A DNA stretch of 64,000 nt, from assembly GCA_947244325.1 (NCBI GenBank), contig CAMXJY010000009.1, positions 30,976-94,975 on the forward strand, read 5' to 3'. Under the pieces are notes generated by a model. That model did no database searches. It saw only the letters and a list, made by a program, of their open reading frames with translations, and was not told the origin of the DNA. The position numbers were made by a program, and so were the translations under genes. Of the stretch, positions 54,293 to 62,855 are shown one piece after another (within the stretch, counting starts at the first letter, position 1; the number at the start of each line of letters is the position of its first letter). This stretch comes from an uncultured Clostridium sp. GTDB taxonomy: Bacteria > Bacillota > Clostridia > TANB77 > CAG-508.

Positions 54293-56140
54293 ATGTGTGG
54301 AATTGTTGGAATTGTAAATTATAAAAAAGATATTTCTGAAGAGCATGGAATAATCAGAAATATGACAAAAAAGATTACAAAAAGAGGACCAGATGAAGAA
54401 GGAATTTTTACTTCAAAACATTCAAATATGGGACACAGAAGATTGAGTATTATAGATATTGAAAATGGTAAACAACCTATGAGTTTTAAAATTGATGAAG
54501 TTACATATACAATAGTATATAACGGTCAAATTTATAATACTGAAGAATTAAGAGAGATTTTAAGAGAAAATGGTTTTAAATTCAAAACCCGTTCTGATAC
54601 AGAAGTTTTACTTAAAGCATATGTATTTTATGGAAAAGATGTATGTAAACATATAAATGGAATTTTTGCTTTTGCTATTTGGAATGATAAAAAAGAAGAA
54701 CTTTTTGTAGCTAGAGATCATTTTGGAATAAAACCACTTTATTATTCATTTACTGATGAAAACTTTATATTTGCATCAGAAGTAAAATCAATATTAGAAC
54801 ATCCATCAGTAAATGCAGTTTTAGATAGAACAGGAATAGCAGAATTGTTTGGTATTGGACCAAGTCATTCACCAGGAATTTGCCCATTTAAAGGAATTGA
54901 AGAACTAGAACCCGCAAATTATATTGTTTATAATAAAAATTGTTTTAAGAAAGAGGAATATTGGAAACTTGAAACTAAACCACATACAGATAATTTAGAA
55001 CAAACAAGTGAAAAGTTAAGATTTTTAATAAAAGATTCAATTGAAAGACAATTAGTTTCTGATGTGCCAATAGGAACATTGCTTTCTGGTGGTTTAGATT
55101 CTAGTATAATATCTAAATATGCAAGTGATTTTTATAAGAAAAAATATGGTAAGAAATTAGATACATTTTCAGTTGACTATGTAGACCAAGAAAAGAATTT
55201 CGTAAAAAATGATTTTCAACCAAATACAGATAATTATTATATAGATTTAATGGTTAAATTTTTAGATACAAATCATAAAAAGATAATATTAGACACTCCA
55301 GAATTATTTGATACATTAGAAGATGCAGTAATAGCAAGAGACTTTCCGGGAATGGCTGATGTTGATTCTTCATATTTACTATTCTTTAAAAATGTAAAAA
55401 AAGATATAAAAGTTGCATTATCAGGAGAATGTTCAGATGAAATATTTGGTGGTTATCCATGGTACTTTAGAGAAGATGCATTAAATAGTAATACATTTCC
55501 ATGGTCTATAGCAATATCAGAAAGACAAAATATTTTAAATGAAAATATTTCAAAAGAAATTTGTTTAAATGACTATATTTCAGCAAAATATCAAGAATCA
55601 CTATCAAAAGTAGAATTTTTAGATACAGATACTGAAAATGATAAATTGCATAGAAAATTAATTTATTTAACATCAAATTGGTTTATGCAAACATTACTTG
55701 ATAGAACTGATAGAATGTGCATGTATAATGGATTTGAGGTAAGAGTGCCATTCTGTGATTATAGAATCGTGGAATATGCATGGAATATTCCATGGGAAAT
55801 GAAAGCGTATAAAGGGAGAGAAAAAGGTTTATTAAGATATAGCATGGAGGGAATTTTACCAGAAGAAGTAGTATACAGAAAGAAAAGTCCATATCCTAAA
55901 ACACATAATCCAAATTATACAACAATTGTTAAAAATAAATTATCTAAAATTATGGAAAATAAAGAAGCTCCAATTAATAAATTACTAAATAGAAAATATA
56001 TTATGGAAATTATTGAAACAGAAGGAAAGGCATTTTCAAGACCTTGGTTTGGTCAACTTATGACTGGACCTCAACTTATGGCATATTTAATTCAAGTAAA
56101 TATGTGGCTTGAAAGATACAATCCAAAAATAGAATTATAG
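54293..56140 (+). CDS. asnB: Asparagine synthase (glutamine-hydrolysing)
   Basis: A 615-residue class II amidotransferase that makes asparagine from aspartate, ATP and glutamine. Cys-2 of MCGIVGIV is the glutaminase nucleophile; RGPDEEGIF and NGQIYNTEELR lie in the amidotransferase domain. The synthetase domain has the PP-loop SGGLDSSI near residue 265, and the later SGECSDEIFGGYPWY. Its ribosome site lies in a terminator-like hairpin, suggesting attenuation or conditional translation. Confidence 0.95.
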   Translation: MCGIVGIVNYKKDISEEHGIIRNMTKKITKRGPDEEGIFTSKHSNMGHRRLSIIDIENGKQPMSFKIDEVTYTIVYNGQIYNTEELREILRENGFKFKTRSDTEVLLKAYVFYGKDVCKHINGIFAFAIWNDKKEELFVARDHFGIKPLYYSFTDENFIFASEVKSILEHPSVNAVLDRTGIAELFGIGPSHSPGICPFKGIEELEPANYIVYNKNCFKKEEYWKLETKPHTDNLEQTSEKLRFLIKDSIERQLVSDVPIGTLLSGGLDSSIISKYASDFYKKKYGKKLDTFSVDYVDQEKNFVKNDFQPNTDNYYIDLMVKFLDTNHKKIILDTPELFDTLEDAVIARDFPGMADVDSSYLLFFKNVKKDIKVALSGECSDEIFGGYPWYFREDALNSNTFPWSIAISERQNILNENISKEICLNDYISAKYQESLSKVEFLDTDTENDKLHRKLIYLTSNWFMQTLLDRTDRMCMYNGFEVRVPFCDYRIVEYAWNIPWEMKAYKGREKGLLRYSMEGILPEEVVYRKKSPYPKTHNPNYTTIVKNKLSKIMENKEAPINKLLNRKYIMEIIETEGKAFSRPWFGQLMTGPQLMAYLIQVNMWLERYNPKIEL

Positions 56141-56145
56141 AATAG

Positions 56146-56186
56146 AAATTAAGCTTATTTTTATAAAATAGGCTTAATTTTTTATG
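56146..56186 (+). terminator. asnB terminator
   Basis: AAATTAAGCTTATTTT / AAAATAGGCTTAATTT hairpin followed by TTTT. Confidence 0.78.
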
Positions 56187-56214
56187 CGTATAGAGTTAGA
56201 ATAACTAACAATGT

Positions 56215-56243
56215 TTGAATTATGTTAACAAATGTGCTATAAT
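56215..56243 (+). promoter_or_regulatory. Promoter of the MYG1-like gene
   Basis: TTGAAT (56215-56220), 17 bases ending TGC, TATAAT (56238-56243): extended -10 sigma-A promoter. Confidence 0.7.
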
Positions 56244-56279
56244 ATATGTTGGTATTAATTTATTTATGGAGGGATTTTT

Positions 56280-57347
56280 ATGAAGTTTAAGATTTTAACA
56301 TTCATAGACGTTAATTTCCTTAAAAACCGGAAACAGAATACCTTAGTTATAGGTACCCACAATGGTATCTTTCATGCTGATGAGGTGGTTGCGATAGCAA
56401 TACTTTGCTTGCATTACAAGGACTATGAAATTATAATAGTTCGGACTAGGGATGAAAACGTATTGGCACTATGTGACATTTGTGTCGACGTAGGTGAAGG
56501 AAAATACGACCATCATCAAAAAGGTTTCGATTCTTATAGGGATAACAACGTTCTATATGCAAGTGCAGGGTTAGTTTGGAGAGACTTTGGCGAAAAGCTT
56601 ATTAAAAAATATTTGGAAGAAAATTTTCCGAATATGCCAGACTTTTCTTTTGAGATTTGGAAAGATTTTGACGAGAAATTTATAATTCCTGTAGATATTG
56701 AAGATAACGGGAAAAACGCAATCAAGAAAGAAAAGTCTGATGTTGAAACCAAGGCTGAAACTAACATCAAGCTGGACAAAAAGTACACCGAAGAAGAAGC
56801 AAATAAAAGAAAGGAGCATTGCTTCAGCTATATTACAAGCTTCAGGCCGCTGTGGAACGACGAAAATCAGAACTTCGAGAAACAGTTTTTAGAAGTTCTG
56901 AACGTAACATGTTCAATATTAAAACATCAACTTTTAAATTTAATTGGAGGAAGCTATGGAGTTGATGATTTTTTGAGAGCTAGATGCAAAGATGATAAGT
57001 ATTTTTTTGATAACATCTTAGAAATACCATCACAGACAACACCGTGGCTAAAAAGTGTTATAGACATTAATAATATGGCAGTTACTGAAAAAGAAATTAT
57101 CAATTTTGTTATCTTCAAGTATCCTGATGGCGGATGGGCAGCTCAATGTGTACCACCATCATTGGAAAGAGAAAACGAGGAACGTATTTCATTTCCAAAA
57201 GAATGGGCAGGGCAAACACTATCAGAGCTTGTTAAAATTTGCGGTGTTCCAGGAGCAATCAGATGCCATAATAATCGCTTTTTTGTAAGAGCAGAAACAA
57301 GAGAAGCAGTTATAAAGATGTGCAGATTAGCAACTGCAGCAGTGTAA
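56280..57347 (+). CDS. MYG1-family (UPF0160) putative metal-dependent exonuclease, foreign
   Basis: A 355-residue protein with GTHNGIFHADEVVAIAIL (the MYG1 GTHxGxFHxDE signature), VDVGEGKYDHHQKGFDSY and a C-terminal AAQCVPPSLE...FPKEWAGQ, all MYG1 features. The DHH-like metal site suggests a 3'-5' RNA exonuclease, as shown for eukaryotic MYG1. Codon use differs from neighbours, and two in-frame CGG codons (AAC CGG AAA; GTT CGG ACT) are read as Arg. Own promoter and terminator: an acquired single-gene unit. An internal segment at about 155-180 is Lys/Glu-rich. Confidence 0.82.
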   Translation: MKFKILTFIDVNFLKNRKQNTLVIGTHNGIFHADEVVAIAILCLHYKDYEIIIVRTRDENVLALCDICVDVGEGKYDHHQKGFDSYRDNNVLYASAGLVWRDFGEKLIKKYLEENFPNMPDFSFEIWKDFDEKFIIPVDIEDNGKNAIKKEKSDVETKAETNIKLDKKYTEEEANKRKEHCFSYITSFRPLWNDENQNFEKQFLEVLNVTCSILKHQLLNLIGGSYGVDDFLRARCKDDKYFFDNILEIPSQTTPWLKSVIDINNMAVTEKEIINFVIFKYPDGGWAAQCVPPSLERENEERISFPKEWAGQTLSELVKICGVPGAIRCHNNRFFVRAETREAVIKMCRLATAAV

Positions 57348-57369
57348 GAAAATTAAAAGTGGGAAAAGA

Positions 57370-57413
57370 AAAAAGAGGAATGGTGAGCTAATCACTAGAC
57401 CTCTTTTTCTGAT
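57370..57413. terminator. Bidirectional terminator
   Basis: AAAAAGAGG / CCTCTTTTT outer stem with inner TGGTGA / TCACTA; serves the MYG1-like gene and the convergent P-loop gene, whose last codons overlap it. Confidence 0.72.
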
Positions 57414-58000
57414 TTTAAAATAAAAGTATTTTTGATAAATTTATTCAAATCTTTATAATATTTTAGTTGTTTTGTTCTTCTTTTTATCCAATAAATAATA
57501 TTAGTATAGTATTGTTTTTTAGTAATTTGTTTGTTTTTTAATTGAAATTTCTTTTTAGTAATATGTCTAGTGATTGAACGGATATAGCATTTTATTATAC
57601 ATGTTCTTTTTATTATTAATTTTCCTTTAACATCTTCTGGATTTAAAAATCTATATATATGTTGTCCTTCTAAAACCCATGTAACAGACTTATTAGAGTT
57701 ATTTATATATTTTATAATTTCGTAATAATATTTTTTAAAAAACTGTTCATCATCTTGATTTGGAAATTTTTCTTGTAAAATTTGATTTATTTTTAAAGTT
57801 TCTTCATTTATATTTTTTTTATCTTGTCCTCTATACAAACAATCTAAAGAAATAACAATATAATTGTTATCTTTTCTATAATTATTTGCTTGAGTGGTTT
57901 TACCAGAGCCAATCATTCCAGTAATATTAATTATTTTGTCATTTGTACAATCAAAAGTTATATCTTCTTTATCAATTAATAATCTAACTTTATTTTTCAT
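57395..58000 (-). CDS. P-loop kinase-like protein
   Basis: A 201-residue minus-strand protein with Walker A GMIGSGKTTQ near residue 28, then VISLDCLYRG and WVLEGQHIYRF, the arrangement of adenylate-kinase-like or zeta-toxin-like small-molecule kinases (LID and Asp switch). The C-terminal half is very basic and Lys-rich, perhaps for nucleic-acid or membrane binding. Substrate unknown. A ribosome site AGGAGA lies before its ATG on the minus strand. Confidence 0.65.
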   Translation of the reverse strand: MKNKVRLLIDKEDITFDCTNDKIINITGMIGSGKTTQANNYRKDNNYIVISLDCLYRGQDKKNINEETLKINQILQEKFPNQDDEQFFKKYYYEIIKYINNSNKSVTWVLEGQHIYRFLNPEDVKGKLIIKRTCIIKCYIRSITRHITKKKFQLKNKQITKKQYYTNIIYWIKRRTKQLKYYKDLNKFIKNTFILKSEKEV

Positions 58001-58118
58001 ATATTTTTCTCCTATTAATAATATATATCATATATTTTATAGAGATTCCATATATTTAAAATATTTGATTTTATTATTTTTTAAATTCTTAAACTTGTAC
58101 AAAAAAGCTCAAAAAGTA

Positions 58119-58147
58119 TTGATTTTTTAATGTTTTAATGATATAAA
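58119..58147 (+). promoter_or_regulatory. ftsY promoter
   Basis: TTGATT (58119-58124), 17 bases, TATAAA (58142-58147). An AGCTCAAAA block upstream resembles that before the dCMP deaminase promoter. Confidence 0.55.
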
Positions 58148-58220
58148 ATAAAAGATAATGTAATCGATTTGTTGATTAGAAAATATTAAATGAAATTCGA
58201 TTATATAAAAGGGAGGTACT

Positions 58221-59126
58221 ATGGGTTTTTTTGATAAATTAAAACAAGGTTTAGGAAAAACCAAAAGTTCTATAGATGAAAAAATCAATAATGTTTTCAG
58301 TGTTTTCAGAAAAGTTGATGAAGAACTATTAGAAGAATTAGAAGAAGTTTTAGTAATGTCTGATATAGGAATGGAAACATCAGTTAAAATTATAGATGAA
58401 TTAAGAAATAAAATAAAAAGAGAAAAAATAGAAGATGAAGAAGCAGTAAAAAAAGCTTTAAAAGAAATAATGAAAGATATTTTAGATGTAGCAAAGCCAG
58501 AATTAAATCTACAAACAAAACCATCTATAATATTAGTAGTTGGAGTAAATGGAGTAGGAAAAACTACATCAATTGGAAAAATTGCAAATAATCTTGTGAA
58601 ATCTGGAAAAAAGGTTATTGTTGCAGCAGCTGATACATTTAGAGCAGCAGCAGTAGAACAACTTGAAGTATGGGCTGAGAGGTCAGGAAGTATAATCGTA
58701 AAAAAAGAAGAAGGAGCAGATCCTGCTTCTGTTGTTTTTGATGCAATTGCAAAAACTAGAGAAACAGAAGCTGATGTATTAATAGTAGATACAGCAGGAA
58801 GGCTTCATAATAAAAAATATTTAATGGATGAACTTTTTAAAATAAAAAAAGTAATAGAAAAAGAAATGCCTGATGCAAGCAAAGAAGTTTTATTAGTTCT
58901 TGATGCAGAAACAGGACAAAATGCAATTTCTCAAGTAAAAGCATTTAAAGAAACAACTGATATAACTGGACTTGTTCTTACAAAATTAGATGGAACAGCT
59001 AAAGGTGGAGTTGTTTTAGGAATAGTATCAGAAAATCAAATTCCAGTTAAATTTATTGGAGTTGGAGAACAAATAGATGATATGCAAGTATTTAATGCAG
59101 AAGAATTTTTGAATGCAATTATTTAG
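58221..59126 (+). CDS. ftsY: Signal recognition particle receptor FtsY
   Basis: A 301-residue SRP-type GTPase that docks SRP-ribosome complexes at the Sec translocon. N domain helices at 1-90, then G domain: GVNGVGKTTSIGKIA near residue 112, DTFRAAAVEQL, DTAGRLHNK, TKLDGTAKGG and GVGEQIDDM. It lacks the long acidic A domain, as usual in Bacillota. GGGAGG before the ATG; followed after 15 bases by the UPF0182 gene. Confidence 0.96.
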   Translation: MGFFDKLKQGLGKTKSSIDEKINNVFSVFRKVDEELLEELEEVLVMSDIGMETSVKIIDELRNKIKREKIEDEEAVKKALKEIMKDILDVAKPELNLQTKPSIILVVGVNGVGKTTSIGKIANNLVKSGKKVIVAAADTFRAAAVEQLEVWAERSGSIIVKKEEGADPASVVFDAIAKTRETEADVLIVDTAGRLHNKKYLMDELFKIKKVIEKEMPDASKEVLLVLDAETGQNAISQVKAFKETTDITGLVLTKLDGTAKGGVVLGIVSENQIPVKFIGVGEQIDDMQVFNAEEFLNAII

Positions 59127-59141
59127 AAAGGAAAATGAAAA

Positions 59142-62057
59142 ATGAAAGATAGTAAAGACTTAAAAAAAGAGCAAACAAAAGAGAAAAAAAAGAATATTTT
59201 TGCAATAAGAACAATAGCTGTTTTAGTAGTACTAGCAATTTTTTTAATTTCTACTGCTATATCTTTAAGAGCGCAATATTTACATATGACTGAAATAGGC
59301 GCTGAATATGAAAGCATTTTTTATCAAAAAATTCAAAATAAATATATAATATTTGGAATAGCTTTTATTGCAATATATATATTCATTTATATAATAAATA
59401 AATTCACAAAAAGTGGATTGAAAAAATTCTTTGAAGAAGAAAAAAAAGATATGCCTAAACTTCCTAATAAAAGTTTAAGTATAATATTTGCTTTAATTGG
59501 AGCAGGAATAGCTGCAAATATGTTATCAGATAGATTTGCAATTTTTAGTAATGCCGCGCAGTTTGCAAAAAATGACCCTATTTTTGGAGTAGATATCGGG
59601 TATTACATGTTTTCTCTACCATTTATACAATCAATATTAATTTTTATAATTGAAATTTTAGTAGTTACAATTATTTATATAGCAATGTATTATGTTATAA
59701 GTTTAAATTATTATTTTGATGGAGTAGATGGAGAAACTTTAAAGAAAAATACATTTGTAAAACAAGAATTATTTATAGTTGTATTAATAACACTTGTATT
59801 TTGTACTTATATATTTGTTAACGCACAAAATATTTTAACAGGAAATATGGTAACACTTCCAGATGAAAATTCAGTAGAACTTGTAGGAGCAGGAAAAACA
59901 GATGTAACTATAAAATTATGGGGGTATAGAATATTAAGTGTAGTTATTGTAATTGCTGTTTTAAGGCTATTAAAGTATGTTAAAAAACAAAATTTTAAAC
60001 AAGCAATAATTTCAGCTAGCTTAGTTCCAGGATATTTAGTATGTTTATTTATTGTTATGATTTATTTCCAAACTATTCATGTAGGAAATAATGAGTTAGA
60101 TAATGAAAAAGAATATATAGGATATAACATAAAAAATACAAAAATAGCATATGGAATTGATATAGATCAACAAAATATAGATAGTTATAAAGCAATAACT
60201 TCAGAACAAGTAAATAGCAATCAAAATGTTATTAATAATATACCTTTAATAACTGAAAGCGTAACAAAAACAGCTGTTAAAGAACACCAAGAAAACAGTG
60301 TATATTATGATTATGAAAATACATTTTTAGCAATGTATAAAATAAATAAAGAAAATAAATTAGTTTATATTACACCACGTGAAATATTAACAGATTCAAG
60401 TATAAGTTACAATAATAGAACTTTAAAATACACACATGGATATTCAGCAGTTGTAAGTTCAGCAAATGATTCTGATAATGATGGATATGCAGAATATATT
60501 TTATCTGATTTTACAAGTGGAGAAAGTACATTGAACATTAAACAGCCAAGAATTTATTTTGGGTTAGAAACAGATAGTACAATAAAAGTAAATACATCAG
60601 CTGGAAAAGAATATGATTATCCAATAACACCATCTACTTATGCAGAAAATGTTTATGATGGTGAAGCTGGACTTAAACTAGGTTTCTTAGATAGATTAGT
60701 ATTAGCAATTGATGAAAAAAACTTTAAACTTGCATTTTCTAGTGGAAACACAGAAGAGACAAAGATTATTTCAAATAGAAATGTATTAAAGAGAGCAAAA
60801 ACAATTTTCTCAGATGTATTATATGATGAAGATCCATATTTAGTAGTAACAGATGAAGGAAAATTAGTATGGGTACTAGATGGATATACAAGATCAGCAT
60901 CATATCCTTATTCACAGACAACAGTAATAAATATAAAAGGATATAAAGAAAAAATAAATTACATAAGAAATTCAGTAAAAGTTTTAATAGATGCTTATGA
61001 TGGAACAACAAAATTTTATATAACAGATAAATCAGATCCTATTATAATGACTTATAGAAATATGTATCCAGATTTATTTACAGAGGAAGAATTACCAAAA
61101 GATATATCTGAACATTTTATATATCCTGAATTTTTATATAAAATTCAAGCAGATATGATTAATTTATATCATGATATAAGTGAAGATACACTATATAGAG
61201 CAGATGATATATGGCAAATAACTACAAAAGCATCTACAGCAAATTCAACTGTTGCAGGTTCTGTGATGGAGCCATATTACACAATGTTAAAAACAATTGA
61301 TAATCAAAATCCTGAACTTGGTTTAGTATTAACATATAATAAATATGGAAAACAAAATATAATATCTTATTTAGTGGGAACAGTAAATAATGGTAAATCA
61401 GAATTATCTTTGTATAAATTTAGTTCAGAAAGTAATGTAGTTGGAATTATGCAACTTAATAATCAAATAGAACAAGATGCAACAATCTCAGAAGAATTAG
61501 AAGCATTAAATACTACAGGAACAAAATTAATAAAAGACATGATAATAGTACCTATAAATAAATCATTATTATATGTAGAGCCAGTATATCAAGTTATGGT
61601 AAATGATAAGAGTGAAATACCAGTTTTAAAGAAAGTTATAGTAGCATCAGGAAATACTGTTGCAATAGGTGATAACTTAACTAGTGCAATTGCAAATTTA
61701 TTTAATGATGAATATGCAGTTGATTTAGAATTCTTTAATACAGATGATATGAATGCAATTATAGATTCTGTTATAAAAGCTAATAACAACTTACAAGAAT
61801 CTTTAAATGCAAATGACTTTGAAATGATTGGTAAAGATATTACAAGACTTCAAGCCATAATTTCTCAACTTGAAACAGCAAGAAATAATGAACTTGAAAA
61901 ACAAAAAGAAGAAAGTAAAATAGAATCAGTAGAAGATAATAATATAGAAAATCCAGAAAATAAAGTAGGAAATACAGTAGCAGAAGAAAATGCAAATCAA
62001 ATAAATCCAGAAAATGTAACTACTTCTGAAAATCAATCAAATACTGTAAGTCAATAA
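59142..62057 (+). CDS. UPF0182-family integral membrane protein
   Basis: A 971-residue protein with about seven hydrophobic segments in the first 330 residues and a large extracytoplasmic domain. The family signature segments are visible: FGVDIGYYMFSLPF near 150, ENTFLAMYKIN, YTPREI, GYSAVVSSANDSDNDGYAEY, GLDRL-like FLDRLVLAI and DDPY-like DEDPYLVV. It ends with an Asn/Glu-rich tail. Widely conserved in Gram-positive bacteria; function unknown. Likely co-transcribed with ftsY and the downstream pgsA. Confidence 0.92.
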   Translation: MKDSKDLKKEQTKEKKKNIFAIRTIAVLVVLAIFLISTAISLRAQYLHMTEIGAEYESIFYQKIQNKYIIFGIAFIAIYIFIYIINKFTKSGLKKFFEEEKKDMPKLPNKSLSIIFALIGAGIAANMLSDRFAIFSNAAQFAKNDPIFGVDIGYYMFSLPFIQSILIFIIEILVVTIIYIAMYYVISLNYYFDGVDGETLKKNTFVKQELFIVVLITLVFCTYIFVNAQNILTGNMVTLPDENSVELVGAGKTDVTIKLWGYRILSVVIVIAVLRLLKYVKKQNFKQAIISASLVPGYLVCLFIVMIYFQTIHVGNNELDNEKEYIGYNIKNTKIAYGIDIDQQNIDSYKAITSEQVNSNQNVINNIPLITESVTKTAVKEHQENSVYYDYENTFLAMYKINKENKLVYITPREILTDSSISYNNRTLKYTHGYSAVVSSANDSDNDGYAEYILSDFTSGESTLNIKQPRIYFGLETDSTIKVNTSAGKEYDYPITPSTYAENVYDGEAGLKLGFLDRLVLAIDEKNFKLAFSSGNTEETKIISNRNVLKRAKTIFSDVLYDEDPYLVVTDEGKLVWVLDGYTRSASYPYSQTTVINIKGYKEKINYIRNSVKVLIDAYDGTTKFYITDKSDPIIMTYRNMYPDLFTEEELPKDISEHFIYPEFLYKIQADMINLYHDISEDTLYRADDIWQITTKASTANSTVAGSVMEPYYTMLKTIDNQNPELGLVLTYNKYGKQNIISYLVGTVNNGKSELSLYKFSSESNVVGIMQLNNQIEQDATISEELEALNTTGTKLIKDMIIVPINKSLLYVEPVYQVMVNDKSEIPVLKKVIVASGNTVAIGDNLTSAIANLFNDEYAVDLEFFNTDDMNAIIDSVIKANNNLQESLNANDFEMIGKDITRLQAIISQLETARNNELEKQKEESKIESVEDNNIENPENKVGNTVAEENANQINPENVTTSENQSNTVSQ

Positions 62058-62149
62058 AAGTTATAACAAAAGTGATAATATTAATTTGAAAAAGACAAAC
62101 CTTTATTAAATTGATTATGTATAAAATTTTCTAGAAAAGAGGAATAAAA

Positions 62150-62803
62150 ATGAATTTAGCAAACAAATTAACTGTTTTTAGAATGATATTAGTACCAATA
62201 TTTGTTATATTTGGTTATCTAGGAACTTTAGGAGTAATACAAGGAGAATTTTTGCAAATACCAATATATTTATGGATAATGAATTTGATTTTTATAATAG
62301 CTTCAATAACAGATAAGTTAGATGGCTATATTGCTCGTTCAAGAAATCAAGTAACAACTTTTGGAAAGTTTTTAGATCCATTAGCAGATAAAATTTTAGT
62401 TTTATCTGCACTTGTAATGTTAGTAGAATATGGAAAAATACCAGGATGGATACCAGTTATTGTACTTGCTAGAGAATTTATAGTATCAGGTTATAGATTA
62501 GTAGCAGTTGAAAAAGGTGGTAAGGTAATAGCAGCATCTATTTGGGGAAAATTAAAAACAGTTACTCAAATGATAGCTATAATTTTAATATTTATAGATA
62601 AATATAATTTCTTTGACTTTATTAGAGCAAATACAGACAAAATGCAAGCAGTATCTAGTAGTTTTCAAATTTATATGACACAAGGAGAATTAATTTTTAA
62701 TGTAATAACTTCTGTAGTTATGCTAGTATCTGTAATAGCAACAATTTTCTCAGGTTATGATTATTTAAAAAATGGAAAAGATTTATTTAAAGAGGATAAA
62801 TAA
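62150..62803 (+). CDS. pgsA: CDP-diacylglycerol--glycerol-3-phosphate 3-phosphatidyltransferase
   Basis: A 217-residue membrane enzyme that makes phosphatidylglycerophosphate. The CDP-alcohol phosphotransferase motif is complete: TDKLDGYIARSRNQVTTFGKFLDPLADK (DxxDGxxAR...GxxxDxxxD) at about residues 58-84, and four to five hydrophobic segments surround it. Completes, with plsY and gpsA elsewhere in the window, the phosphatidylglycerol route. AGAGGA ribosome site. Confidence 0.94.
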   Translation: MNLANKLTVFRMILVPIFVIFGYLGTLGVIQGEFLQIPIYLWIMNLIFIIASITDKLDGYIARSRNQVTTFGKFLDPLADKILVLSALVMLVEYGKIPGWIPVIVLAREFIVSGYRLVAVEKGGKVIAASIWGKLKTVTQMIAIILIFIDKYNFFDFIRANTDKMQAVSSSFQIYMTQGELIFNVITSVVMLVSVIATIFSGYDYLKNGKDLFKEDK

Positions 62804-62855
62804 TTAGAATTCTATAAATAATATTTTAAATTATAAAATTTAAAGAGGAAAACTA

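Noticed and set aside
56534..56892. Open frames on both strands inside the MYG1-like gene
   Set aside because: Shadows of a conserved gene; low-complexity or hydrophobic products and no ribosome sites.
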